This document shows, piece after piece, positions 1 through 5,302 of a DNA stretch of 7,683 nucleotides (positions are counted from its first letter, which is position 1; each line of letters opens with the position of its first letter). The notes under the pieces were generated by a model. The model saw only the letters and a list, made by a program, of their open reading frames with translations. It was not told where the DNA came from and searched no databases. A program made the position numbers and the translations under genes. Location: assembly GCA_026708165.1 (NCBI GenBank), contig JAPOVO010000141.1, forward strand, positions 1 to 7,683, written 5' to 3'. Origin of the DNA: Chloroflexota bacterium. Lineage in GTDB: Bacteria > Chloroflexota > UBA11872 > VXNJ01.

Positions 1-2
1 CG

Positions 3-1043
3 CATGCTGCTGGACAGAGCCTCGAAGCGAGGGGCGAGGGCGGAATCCTCGGCAACAAGAACGGCCGCCGATATCTACAGGACTACAACTTGGGGCGGCC
101 GCTGGACATTACCGATCCCAATCACCCGCAGAACAGAACAATGGAGCTTGGCCCGCGCGACCGGCTTTCGCAGGCGTTCATCCTCGAAGAGCAAAAGGGG
201 AACGTGATGCAGGGAGAGTACGGAAGCTACGTGCATCTCGACGTTCGGCATCTGGGCGAGAAGCTGATCGACTCCAAGTTGCCGTTCGTTCGGGAGCTTG
301 CGCTCAACTATGGGGGCATCGATCCCGTAAGCGAGCCTATACCCGTGCGACCGGTAGTCCACTACATGATGGGTGGAATAGATACGGACATTCGGGGGGC
401 GACTTCGCTGCCGGGTCTATTCGCGGCGGGAGAATGCGCTTGCGTGAGCATCAACGGCGCGAACCGGCTCGGCTCGAACTCCTTAACTGAATTGTTGGTT
501 TTCGGTGCGCGGGCGGGGCACGACGCGGCGGCGCTCGCCGCAGGGTCGGAGATCGGCGATGTCCAGGCGCTGGAGGCTCAGGCTGCCGCTTCGGAGTCAC
601 GGGTTCGAGGGCTTGTTTCGAATGGGAATCAGGGTACAGAGAGGATTGCAGATATCCGTCAGGAGATGACCGACGCGATGGAAACCGGCGCGGGCATCTA
701 TCGCACGGAGGAGTCGCTGCGCGCTGCGTGCCACAAGTTGGTAGAGCTGCGCGACCGGTTCGGAAACGTGAACCTGGACGACAGCGGATTGCGGTACAAC
801 ACCGAACTGGTCGCCGCTTTGGAGCTGGACTGCATGCTGGACGTGGCGCAGTCGGTGGCTTTTTCGGCTCTCGCGAGGAAGGAATCGCGAGGGTCTCATC
901 AGCGCACCGATTATCCCGACCGCGATGATGACGGCTACCTGAAGCACTCGCTTGCCTACCGCGAGGATGACGCTCCGCGCATCGAATACAAACCGGTGAC
1001 CATCACGAAATGGCCGCCGGCAGCCCGGGTATACGGCAGTTGA
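3..1043 (+). CDS. frdA: Fumarate reductase flavoprotein subunit FrdA, 5' end cut by window edge
   Basis: Catalytic FAD subunit of a quinol:fumarate reductase; it reduces fumarate to succinate on the cytoplasmic face of the membrane. The frame is open from base 3 to the TGA at 1041-1043, giving about 346 residues of a family near 600. From comparison with E. coli FrdA (from memory), about the first 238 residues are missing, including the FAD-binding N-terminus. Visible signatures in order are RGEGG, NKNG-RYLQDY, MELGPRD (catalytic Arg, E. coli R287, codon 156-158), [10 protein letters not shown] (H355, 360-362) and [10 protein letters not shown] (R390, 465-467). The spacings of these three active residues, 68 and 35, equal those in E. 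coli. The loop between RGEGG and MELGPRD is three residues longer. The C-terminus ends at RVYGS, about 20 residues earlier than E. coli. The first nine residues match the family poorly. It heads the frdABCD set. L-aspartate oxidase and SdhA are less likely given the FrdC and FrdD partners. Confidence 0.95.
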   Translation, partial: HAAGQSLEARGEGGILGNKNGRRYLQDYNLGRPLDITDPNHPQNRTMELGPRDRLSQAFILEEQKGNVMQGEYGSYVHLDVRHLGEKLIDSKLPFVRELALNYGGIDPVSEPIPVRPVVHYMMGGIDTDIRGATSLPGLFAAGECACVSINGANRLGSNSLTELLVFGARAGHDAAALAAGSEIGDVQALEAQAAASESRVRGLVSNGNQGTERIADIRQEMTDAMETGAGIYRTEESLRAACHKLVELRDRFGNVNLDDSGLRYNTELVAALELDCMLDVAQSVAFSALARKESRGSHQRTDYPDRDDDGYLKHSLAYREDDAPRIEYKPVTITKWPPAARVYGS

Positions 1044-1067
1044 TTACGAGGATTGCGCCAGTCTCTT

Positions 1068-1088
1068 GCCGCAGCGCCGGCGCTCGGC
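1068..1088 (+). other. GC-rich hairpin between frdA and frdB
   Basis: The arm GCCG, a bulged C, and AGCG pair with CGCT and CGGC around a CCGG loop. This gives eight base pairs, and the core AGCGCCGGCGCT is a perfect palindrome. It starts 24 bases after the frdA stop and ends 10 bases before the frdB ATG. No T-run follows, so it is unlikely to be an intrinsic terminator. It could protect or process the mRNA, or limit access to the frdB start. The role is inference; only the complementarity is seen. Confidence 0.45.
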
Positions 1089-1098
1089 TGGTCAGCCA

Positions 1099-1842
1099 AT
1101 GGTAGACAGCATCACGCTAGAAGTATTCCGGTATTCGCCGGACTCCGGCCGCGACTCATTTCAAAGCTACGAGGTTGAGTTTCGCGACGACTGGGTCGTT
1201 CTGGACGCGCTGAATTTCATCAAGGACCACATTGACGGGACACTCTCCTACCGCTGGTCGTGCCGGATGGGCGTCTGCGGCTCGTGCGGAATGATGGTCA
1301 ACGGCTACCCGGTGCTCTCGTGCAGCGCTTTTCTGAGGGATTACCTGCCGGGGCCCGTGCGGGTAGAGCCTCTGAATAACTTCGAAGTCGAGCGGGACCT
1401 GATCATCGATTTCGACGATTTCCTAGAAAAGCTGCACAGCGTCAAACCGTGGCTGGTGCGTGAGACCGAGGCTCCGGTCGAGGCAGGCGAATATCTGCAA
1501 ACGCCTGCCGAGCTGGCGAGCTACAAGCAGTACACGATGTGCATCAATTGCATGTTGTGCTATGCCGCTTGTCCCGTTGCCGGGCACGATCCTGAGTTCA
1601 TCGGTCCGGCGGCCCTGGCGCTGGCGCACCGCTACAACATGGACTCCCGCGACCAAGGGCGCGAACAGAGACTGGATATCTTGCTGAGCAACGAAGGAAT
1701 CTGGGACTGCACGTTCGTGGGCGAGTGCTCGGTGGTGTGTCCAAAGCACGTCGATCCCGCCGGGGCGATACAGCAGTCCAAAGTTTCCGGAATAGTGGAC
1801 TATTACAAGTCGTTCCTCACGCCGTGGATGGCGAGAAAGTGA
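1099..1842 (+). CDS. frdB: Fumarate reductase iron-sulfur subunit FrdB
   Basis: Electron-transfer subunit that carries electrons from menaquinol at the membrane to FAD in FrdA through [2Fe-2S], [4Fe-4S] and [3Fe-4S] clusters. From ATG 1099 the protein has 247 residues (E. coli 244). Plant-type [2Fe-2S] cysteines are C55, C60, C63 and C75 ([12 protein letters not shown]...C). The second domain has C148, C151, C154 and C158 ([12 protein letters not shown]), then C204, C210 and C214 ([14 protein letters not shown]). The last seven have the same numbers as in E. coli FrdB. Lys228 in AIQQSK, near the proximal quinone site in the E. coli enzyme, is kept. The start is uncertain: an in-frame TTG at 1066 would add 11 residues, but ATG 1099 matches the family length. 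Neither start has a good Shine-Dalgarno site. The stop overlaps the frdC start. A succinate dehydrogenase role is possible in reverse, but FrdC and FrdD argue for QFR. Confidence 0.95.
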   Translation: MVDSITLEVFRYSPDSGRDSFQSYEVEFRDDWVVLDALNFIKDHIDGTLSYRWSCRMGVCGSCGMMVNGYPVLSCSAFLRDYLPGPVRVEPLNNFEVERDLIIDFDDFLEKLHSVKPWLVRETEAPVEAGEYLQTPAELASYKQYTMCINCMLCYAACPVAGHDPEFIGPAALALAHRYNMDSRDQGREQRLDILLSNEGIWDCTFVGECSVVCPKHVDPAGAIQQSKVSGIVDYYKSFLTPWMARK

Positions 1843-2222
1843 CCGGCAGGCTACGCCGCTCGATGGGCGCCTTGTGGTGGACCGCCCGCGGCAGCTATTT
1901 GTTGGTCTTTCTGCGTGAAGTCTCGTCGGTGTTCATTGCGGCGTACGTGGTATTGCTGATCATCCTGATAGCCAAGGCCGGGGGCGACGAGGCTTCATAC
2001 GAGTCGTATTTCGAGTTGTTTACCTCGCCGGGAATGCTGGTGCTTCACGTGGTCGCCTTTCTGTTCTCGTTGCTGCATACCATCACGTTCTTCAATTTGA
2101 TACCCAAGGGATTGTCGGTTCGTTTGGGCGAAGAGCCGGTACCGCCCGCGCTGATCTCCGGTCCGAACTACGCCGCGTGGGGCGTGGTCTCCGTAATCGT
2201 GTTGCTGGTGATACTGCTGTGA
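1839..2222 (+). CDS. frdC: Fumarate reductase membrane anchor FrdC
   Basis: First of two small membrane anchors that hold FrdAB and form the quinone site. The GTG at 1839 overlaps the frdB TGA in GTGA and gives 127 residues (E. coli 131). Three hydrophobic segments lie near residues 20-46, 64-88 and 107-127. R26 and E27 (FLREVS) match E. coli R28/E29, and H80 (LLHT) matches H82. These are residues near the proximal quinone site of the E. coli enzyme. The tryptophan after the histidine in E. coli (HTKTWF) is phenylalanine here (HTITFF, F84). No separate pattern of axial heme histidines is evident, which fits a heme-free (type D) anchor. An in-frame upstream start at 1725 would lie deep inside frdB and extend past the family N-terminus, so it was not used. 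The overlap suggests translation coupled to frdB. Confidence 0.93.
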   Translation: MTGRLRRSMGALWWTARGSYLLVFLREVSSVFIAAYVVLLIILIAKAGGDEASYESYFELFTSPGMLVLHVVAFLFSLLHTITFFNLIPKGLSVRLGEEPVPPALISGPNYAAWGVVSVIVLLVILL

Positions 2223-2572
2223 GAGGATCGAGCGAGGCCTTCTGGTGGTCGCTGTTTTCCGCCGGGAGCGTCGTGGCGGCGATGCTGATTCCGGTTCTAA
2301 TCTTCGCAACGGCGCTTGCTCCGGGATTTGGTTGGAGCGTCTTCAGCGACGCGCTTTCTTACGGCGAAATCAGGGGCCTGCTGGGCAATCCGCTTGTCAA
2401 GATCGTGTTGTTTGCGGGGATATCGCTAGTGCTTTTCTTTGCGGTTCACCGCATCCGCCACTTGATTATTGACCTGCACGCACCGGTGCCGGGCCTGGCG
2501 CTCACAGCCGTCAGCTATCTCTCCGCGGCAGCGGGAGCAGTGCTGACAGCAATCCTGCTCTGGAGAATCTGA
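2219..2572 (+). CDS. frdD: Fumarate reductase membrane anchor FrdD
   Basis: Second membrane anchor, paired with FrdC. GTG at 2219 overlaps the frdC TGA (GTGA, as at frdB/frdC) and gives 117 residues (E. coli 119). Three hydrophobic segments lie near residues 16-38, 58-76 and 91-115. Family landmarks are FWWSLFSAG near the N-terminus (W10 and F13 match E. coli W14 and F17), FSDALSY in the first loop, and VHRIRHLIIDLH, in which R78 and H81 match R81 and H84. Together with FrdB K228 and FrdC R26, E27 and H80, this leaves the proximal menaquinol site almost fully conserved relative to E. coli, as I recall that structure. The gene ends 128 bases before the convergent trxB stop. Confidence 0.93.
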   Translation: MRGSSEAFWWSLFSAGSVVAAMLIPVLIFATALAPGFGWSVFSDALSYGEIRGLLGNPLVKIVLFAGISLVLFFAVHRIRHLIIDLHAPVPGLALTAVSYLSAAAGAVLTAILLWRI

Positions 2573-2609
2573 GGGCCGAGAGTCTCATATGGAGCGCCGG
2601 GGAGCGGTA

Positions 2610-2632
2610 GATTCCTCGGCTTCGCTCGGAAT
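2610..2632. repeat. Possible short dispersed palindromic repeat
   Basis: An imperfect palindrome of about 23 bases in the frdD-trxB gap, with TTCC and GGAA arms around CTCGG and GCTCGG words. On the minus strand TTCC and GGAA can pair, with an inner GC-GAA-GC turn separated by G/A mismatches. Very similar ATTCCTCG...CGAGGAAT-type elements are scattered between genes in many bacterial genomes, including Chloroflexota. I recognise the type from memory only. One copy is present in this window, so dispersal cannot be shown here. Confidence 0.4.
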
Positions 2633-2666
2633 GGCAGAGTCGCGAGTTCCTGACCGGGCATCGAGC

Positions 2667-2691
2667 CAAGACGCCGGGTTTCCGGCTCTTG
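2667..2691 (-). terminator. Bulged hairpin in the convergent frdD/trxB gap
   Basis: CAAGA pairs with TCTTG, and GCCGG pairs with CCGGC, giving ten base pairs with one unpaired base and a four-base loop. It lies 9 bases past the trxB stop on the minus strand and 94 bases past frdD. There is no T-run on either side, so it is not a textbook intrinsic terminator. It may act as a U-less terminator or a 3'-end stabiliser for trxB, or for both convergent transcripts. The base pairing is seen; the role is inferred. Confidence 0.45.
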
Positions 2692-2700
2692 ACGAGCTAG

Positions 2701-3663
2701 CTATCCGGCAGCGGCAGGTGCGGCGGCGACTGGCTCCTCGGTTTTCTCGAAGTCCAGCCGTGCGATGAACTTCTCGGCTTCCATCGCGGCCATACAGCCT
2801 TCGCCGGCCGTCGTGATGGCCTGGCGAAAGTAGTTGTCCTGGGCCTCGCCGGCGATGAATATCCCTTCGACGTTGGAGTGCGTCCGGTGGTCCGCGATGA
2901 GGTATCCCTCGTGGTCCATGTCCAGCTTGTTTTTGAAAATCTCGGTGTTGGGCCGGTGACCTATATAGACGAAGACACCGCCGACGGGGAGACTCGATTC
3001 CTCGCCGGTCTTGACGTTTCTGATTCGAAGGCTCTCCACGCCGTTCGTTCCGTTGATTTCCTCGACGACCGTGTCCCAAATGAACTCGATCTTGTCGTTC
3101 TCGTTCGCCCGATTGGTCAGGTAAGCGCCGGCGCGTAGCTCGTCGCGCCGGTGGATTATCGAAATCTTGGAGCCGAATCTGGTAAGGAACAGCGCTTCCT
3201 GCAAGGCGCTGTCGCCGCCGCCGACGACGGCGATGTGCTCGCCCCTGAAGAACGCCCCATCGCAGGTTGCGCAGTAGGAAACGCCTCGCCCCCACAGCTC
3301 CAGCTCGCCGGGAACGCCCAGGAGTTTGGGCGACGCGCCGGTGGCCACGACAACGGCCCTGGCCTGGTATTCGGCGCCGTGGCCGGTAAGCGTGAACGGC
3401 GGTCCGTCGACGTCGATCTCGACAATCGTGTTCATCTCGAACTTGGCCCCGAACCGTTCGGCCTGTTTTCTCATGCGTTCGGTTAGCTCGGGTCCGGTAA
3501 TCCCGTCGTCGAACCCGGGGTAGTTTTCAACGTCGTTGGTCGTCGCGATCTGCCCGCCGAACGCTTCGCCTATCAGAACCAAGGTAGACAGATCGGCTCG
3601 CGCGCTGTAGATGGCGGCGGTGAGTCCGGCTGTTCCGGATCCGATGATCGCGAGGTCATACAT
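2701..3663 (-). CDS. trxB: Thioredoxin reductase (NADPH), TrxB
   Basis: Low-molecular-weight FAD enzyme of the cytosol that reduces thioredoxin with NADPH. It has 320 residues, normal for the family. The FAD-binding GSGTAG is at 8-13, where most family members have GSGPAG. GGQIATTNDVENYPGF follows at 36-51. The redox pair CATC is at 131-134. NADPH-binding GGGDSA is at 148-153 and HRRDELRA at 171-178. The second FAD motif near 271-290 reads AGEAQDNYFRQAITTAGEGC, with Glu where E. coli has Asp (AGDVMDH). A tail of about 12 residues rich in Ala, Pro and Glu follows. The ATG at 3663 has AAGGAGAG eight bases upstream. It is the second gene of a minus-strand pair, 35 bases after an unrecognised gene, and it converges on frdD. 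A ferredoxin/flavodoxin-NADP reductase-like paralogue is unlikely because the CxxC and HRRxxxRA motifs are intact. Confidence 0.95.
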   Translation of the reverse strand: MYDLAIIGSGTAGLTAAIYSARADLSTLVLIGEAFGGQIATTNDVENYPGFDDGITGPELTERMRKQAERFGAKFEMNTIVEIDVDGPPFTLTGHGAEYQARAVVVATGASPKLLGVPGELELWGRGVSYCATCDGAFFRGEHIAVVGGGDSALQEALFLTRFGSKISIIHRRDELRAGAYLTNRANENDKIEFIWDTVVEEINGTNGVESLRIRNVKTGEESSLPVGGVFVYIGHRPNTEIFKNKLDMDHEGYLIADHRTHSNVEGIFIAGEAQDNYFRQAITTAGEGCMAAMEAEKFIARLDFEKTEEPVAAAPAAAG

Positions 3664-3671
3664 TGAGGTCG

Positions 3672-3679
3672 CTCTCCTT
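3672..3679 (-). promoter_or_regulatory. Ribosome binding site of trxB
   Basis: AAGGAGAG on the minus strand ends eight bases before the trxB ATG. This is good spacing, supports the chosen start, and suggests trxB is translated independently of the gene before it. Confidence 0.7.
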
Positions 3680-3698
3680 GGTCCCTGGGCGGCTAGGT

Positions 3699-4139
3699 TC
3701 AGCCGGTGCTCGCCGTACCGTTTGTAAAACGGACTGAAACGCCGTGCTGTTCCATCATTTCGTTAACCTGGTCGTCACGCCCCTGTCCGCCGGTCTGCAA
3801 CAGGAACTCGAGAATCCACACAAACCACCGCGGCCCTCGGTCAGTGAGCAGACGGCGCAGGGCCTGGAGGTCAGACTCGTTTTCGTTGACGACGTTTTCG
3901 CCGGTTGCAGACGCCAGGGCCTCCACGCACTCACGAGCCCAATGAGACTGGCCCATGGACGGGCCGCCGAAGAAGGCGGCGACCGAGTCAGCAGTTTTTT
4001 CGATGGTCTTGAGTCTTCTTCCGCGATAGTTCTCGGTCAACGACTCGATGAGATTCCAGACCTCGTTGCGGACTTCGTTGGGTATCGACATGCCTTCGAG
4101 CGACTCGGAGTCAGTCGAGAAACCGGATTGCTCGCTCAA
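3699..4139 (-). CDS. Unrecognised 146-residue protein upstream of trxB
   Basis: I do not recognise this family. The TTG at 4139 has GGAG eight bases upstream and gives 146 residues. An ATG at 4091 (residue 17) has only a poorly spaced purine run, so TTG is preferred. The protein looks soluble: no signal peptide and no membrane helix. The first 16 residues are Ser/Glu-rich and probably disordered. Residues about 20-60 look helical and charged (NEVRNEVWNLIESLTENYRGRRLK split by basic turns). There is one cysteine, C71, and an aromatic patch, RWFVWILEFLL, at 104-114, followed by a Gly/Gln-rich turn and a polar C-terminus. It precedes trxB by 35 bases with no visible terminator, so the two are probably co-transcribed. 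That alone does not show a redox role, and a single cysteine is not a thioredoxin-like motif. Coding status rests on the RBS, the spacing and a frame that fills the gap. Confidence 0.7.
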   Translation of the reverse strand: MSEQSGFSTDSESLEGMSIPNEVRNEVWNLIESLTENYRGRRLKTIEKTADSVAAFFGGPSMGQSHWARECVEALASATGENVVNENESDLQALRRLLTDRGPRWFVWILEFLLQTGGQGRDDQVNEMMEQHGVSVRFTNGTASTG

Positions 4140-4329
4140 AATTCAATCTCCACGTGAAGACGCGTTCAGAATCCGTGAGACGGGTATGTCGCTCTATTAG
4201 CGTAGCGCATCGACCAGCGCCGACGGTCGCCGATTTGCCAACGAGCCTGCTTTTTTTGGATGATGAAGAGCGCCTGACGAGGGCAACTCGGCCAGCGACA
4301 GTCTAAAGCGAAGGCGAGGTTACCGCAGA
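4140..4329. promoter_or_regulatory. Divergent spacer between the trxB pair and the cox genes
   Basis: These 190 bases separate oppositely transcribed genes, so promoters for both sides should lie here. On the plus strand TTGCCA (4235-4240) is followed 18 bases later by GATGAT (4259-4264), a weak -35/-10 candidate about 65 bases before coxG. An inverted repeat, CGACC (4211-4215) and GGTCG (4225-4229), lies just upstream and is a possible but weak operator. A T7 run (4251-4257) sits inside the candidate promoter spacer. I found no convincing -10/-35 pair for the minus strand and no small ORF or RNA worth naming. Confidence 0.3.
4148..4151 (-). promoter_or_regulatory. Ribosome binding site supporting the TTG start at 4139
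   Basis: GGAG on the minus strand lies eight bases before TTG 4139. It is the main reason to prefer the TTG over the internal ATG at 4091. Confidence 0.45.
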
Positions 4330-4770
4330 TTGAAACTATCAGGCGACTACACGTTTGCGGCAGACCGCCAGACGGTTTGGGACTTGCTGCACGATCCCGA
4401 CGTAATCAAGTCGTGCATTAAGGGCTGCGAGTCGCTCGACGAGATCGAGCCCGGGCGTTTCCGCGCAGAGGTGGTAGTGGGCGTCGCGGCGGTGAAGGGA
4501 CGCTATTCGGGCACGGTAGAGATCTCGGAAAAGAATGAACCCGAGTCGTATCGCATGACCGTATCCGGGCAGGGGCGTCCCGGGAAGATCGACGCTTATG
4601 GAGTAATATCGCTGCGCGACGATCAATCGGTCACGTGGTTGACGTTTGAGGGTGAAGTGAAGACGGTGGGGACGCTGGCGCGAGTCGGCTCGCGCCTGAC
4701 TTCGGCGGCCGCCAAGATGTTAATCGGTCAATTCATGAAGGGCATCAACGGGCATCTGGACCCGAAGTGA
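4330..4770 (+). CDS. coxG: CoxG-like SRPBCC protein (CO dehydrogenase subunit G family)
   Basis: Member of the CoxG family, a START/SRPBCC-fold lipid-binding-like protein that accompanies molybdenum CO-dehydrogenase-type enzymes. In characterised systems CoxG links the enzyme to the membrane, and in mycobacteria it is reported to carry menaquinone. The 146 residues show the usual opening MKLSGDYTF, VWDLLHDPDVIKSCIKGCESL, the VGVAAVKGRYSGTVEI strand pair, and a C-terminal helix SAAAKMLIGQFMKGINGHL. The common PGC is KGC here. It has only the core domain and lacks the long hydrophobic tail that some CoxG proteins use at the membrane. Start is TTG 4330 with GAGGT nine bases upstream; no ATG gives a full domain. 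It leads the cox block, 48 bases before coxS. Family assignment is firm; the molecular role here is inferred. Confidence 0.88.
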   Translation: MKLSGDYTFAADRQTVWDLLHDPDVIKSCIKGCESLDEIEPGRFRAEVVVGVAAVKGRYSGTVEISEKNEPESYRMTVSGQGRPGKIDAYGVISLRDDQSVTWLTFEGEVKTVGTLARVGSRLTSAAAKMLIGQFMKGINGHLDPK

Positions 4771-4802
4771 CAGTAGAGGCAAGTCGAATCCGGGGCTTCC
4801 AA

Positions 4803-4811
4803 GGGAGGTGA
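4803..4811 (+). promoter_or_regulatory. Strong ribosome binding site of coxS
   Basis: GGGAGGTGA is a near-perfect anti-16S match seven bases before ATG 4819. It is the strongest such site in the window and fixes the coxS start. Confidence 0.85.
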
Positions 4812-4818
4812 GCGGCGT

Positions 4819-5280
4819 ATGAAAACATCGATATCAGTATCGGTGAACGGGACAGCGCGTGCGGCGGAAGTCGAACCGCGTCTACTCCTTGTGCACTATC
4901 TACGGGACGCACTGGGTCTCACCGGTACGCACATCGGCTGCGACACAAGTCAGTGCGGGGCTTGCACAGTGCTGGTCAATGGGCGGTCGGCGAAGTCGTG
5001 CACGATGCTGGCCGTCCAGGCCGATGGTGCGGAGGTGACGACGATCGAAGGGCTGGCGTCGGACGGTGAGCTCGATCCCGTGCAGGAGGGATTCTGGAAC
5101 GAGCACGGTCTCCAGTGCGGGTTCTGCACGCCGGGCATGATCATGTCCGTCAAGGCCCTACTTGACCGGAATCCTGATCCATCTGAAGACGAAATCCGAA
5201 GCGGCATCGACGGCAATATGTGCCGCTGTACCGGATACCAGAACATCATCAAAGCGGTGCAGGCCGCGGCAAAGGCCTAG
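4819..5280 (+). CDS. coxS: Small iron-sulfur subunit of a CO dehydrogenase-like Mo hydroxylase, CoxS
   Basis: Electron-transfer subunit of a xanthine-oxidase-family molybdenum enzyme. It has 153 residues, typical for CoxS. The N-terminal plant-type [2Fe-2S] domain carries C41, C46, C49 and C61 ([16 protein letters not shown]...C). The C-terminal helical [2Fe-2S] domain carries C100, C103, C135 and C137 ([10 protein letters not shown] and [10 protein letters not shown]). All eight cluster cysteines are present. It passes electrons from the Mo centre in CoxL to FAD in CoxM. coxL follows after 22 bases, with its own RBS. The S-L-M order is that of form II clusters rather than the M-S-L order of form I. 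Small subunits of nicotinate, isoquinoline or aldehyde-type hydroxylases look similar, so CoxS here names the family and not the substrate. Confidence 0.93.
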   Translation: MKTSISVSVNGTARAAEVEPRLLLVHYLRDALGLTGTHIGCDTSQCGACTVLVNGRSAKSCTMLAVQADGAEVTTIEGLASDGELDPVQEGFWNEHGLQCGFCTPGMIMSVKALLDRNPDPSEDEIRSGIDGNMCRCTGYQNIIKAVQAAAKA

Positions 5281-5287
5281 CAGGAAC

Positions 5288-5293
5288 GGGAGG
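5288..5293 (+). promoter_or_regulatory. Ribosome binding site of coxL
   Basis: GGGAGG ends nine bases before ATG 5303. It selects this start over in-frame upstream codons that would overlap coxS. Confidence 0.75.
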
Positions 5294-5302
5294 CTCGAAA
5301 CA

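Noticed and set aside
4..207. A 67-codon frame at the left edge
   Set aside because: It overlaps frdA in a different frame. Its first residues might be a frameshifted piece of frdA, but it is not a separate gene.
1725..1838. Longer start for frdC
   Set aside because: It runs deep into frdB and exceeds the family length; GTG 1839 gives the expected 127 residues.
2585..3295. A 236-codon minus-strand frame overlapping trxB
   Set aside because: It overlaps trxB in another frame and is extremely Arg-rich, as shadow frames in GC-rich genes are.
4241..4257. T7 run as an intrinsic terminator
   Set aside because: No solid stem precedes it, and no plus-strand gene lies upstream that would need ending there.
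4140..4329. Small RNA or riboswitch in the divergent spacer
   Set aside because: No long stem or known aptamer-like core could be found by eye.
5162..5302. N-terminal extension of coxL
   Set aside because: It overlaps coxS, is not family-like, and ATG 5303 has a proper RBS and begins the conserved VGARVRRKEDP region.
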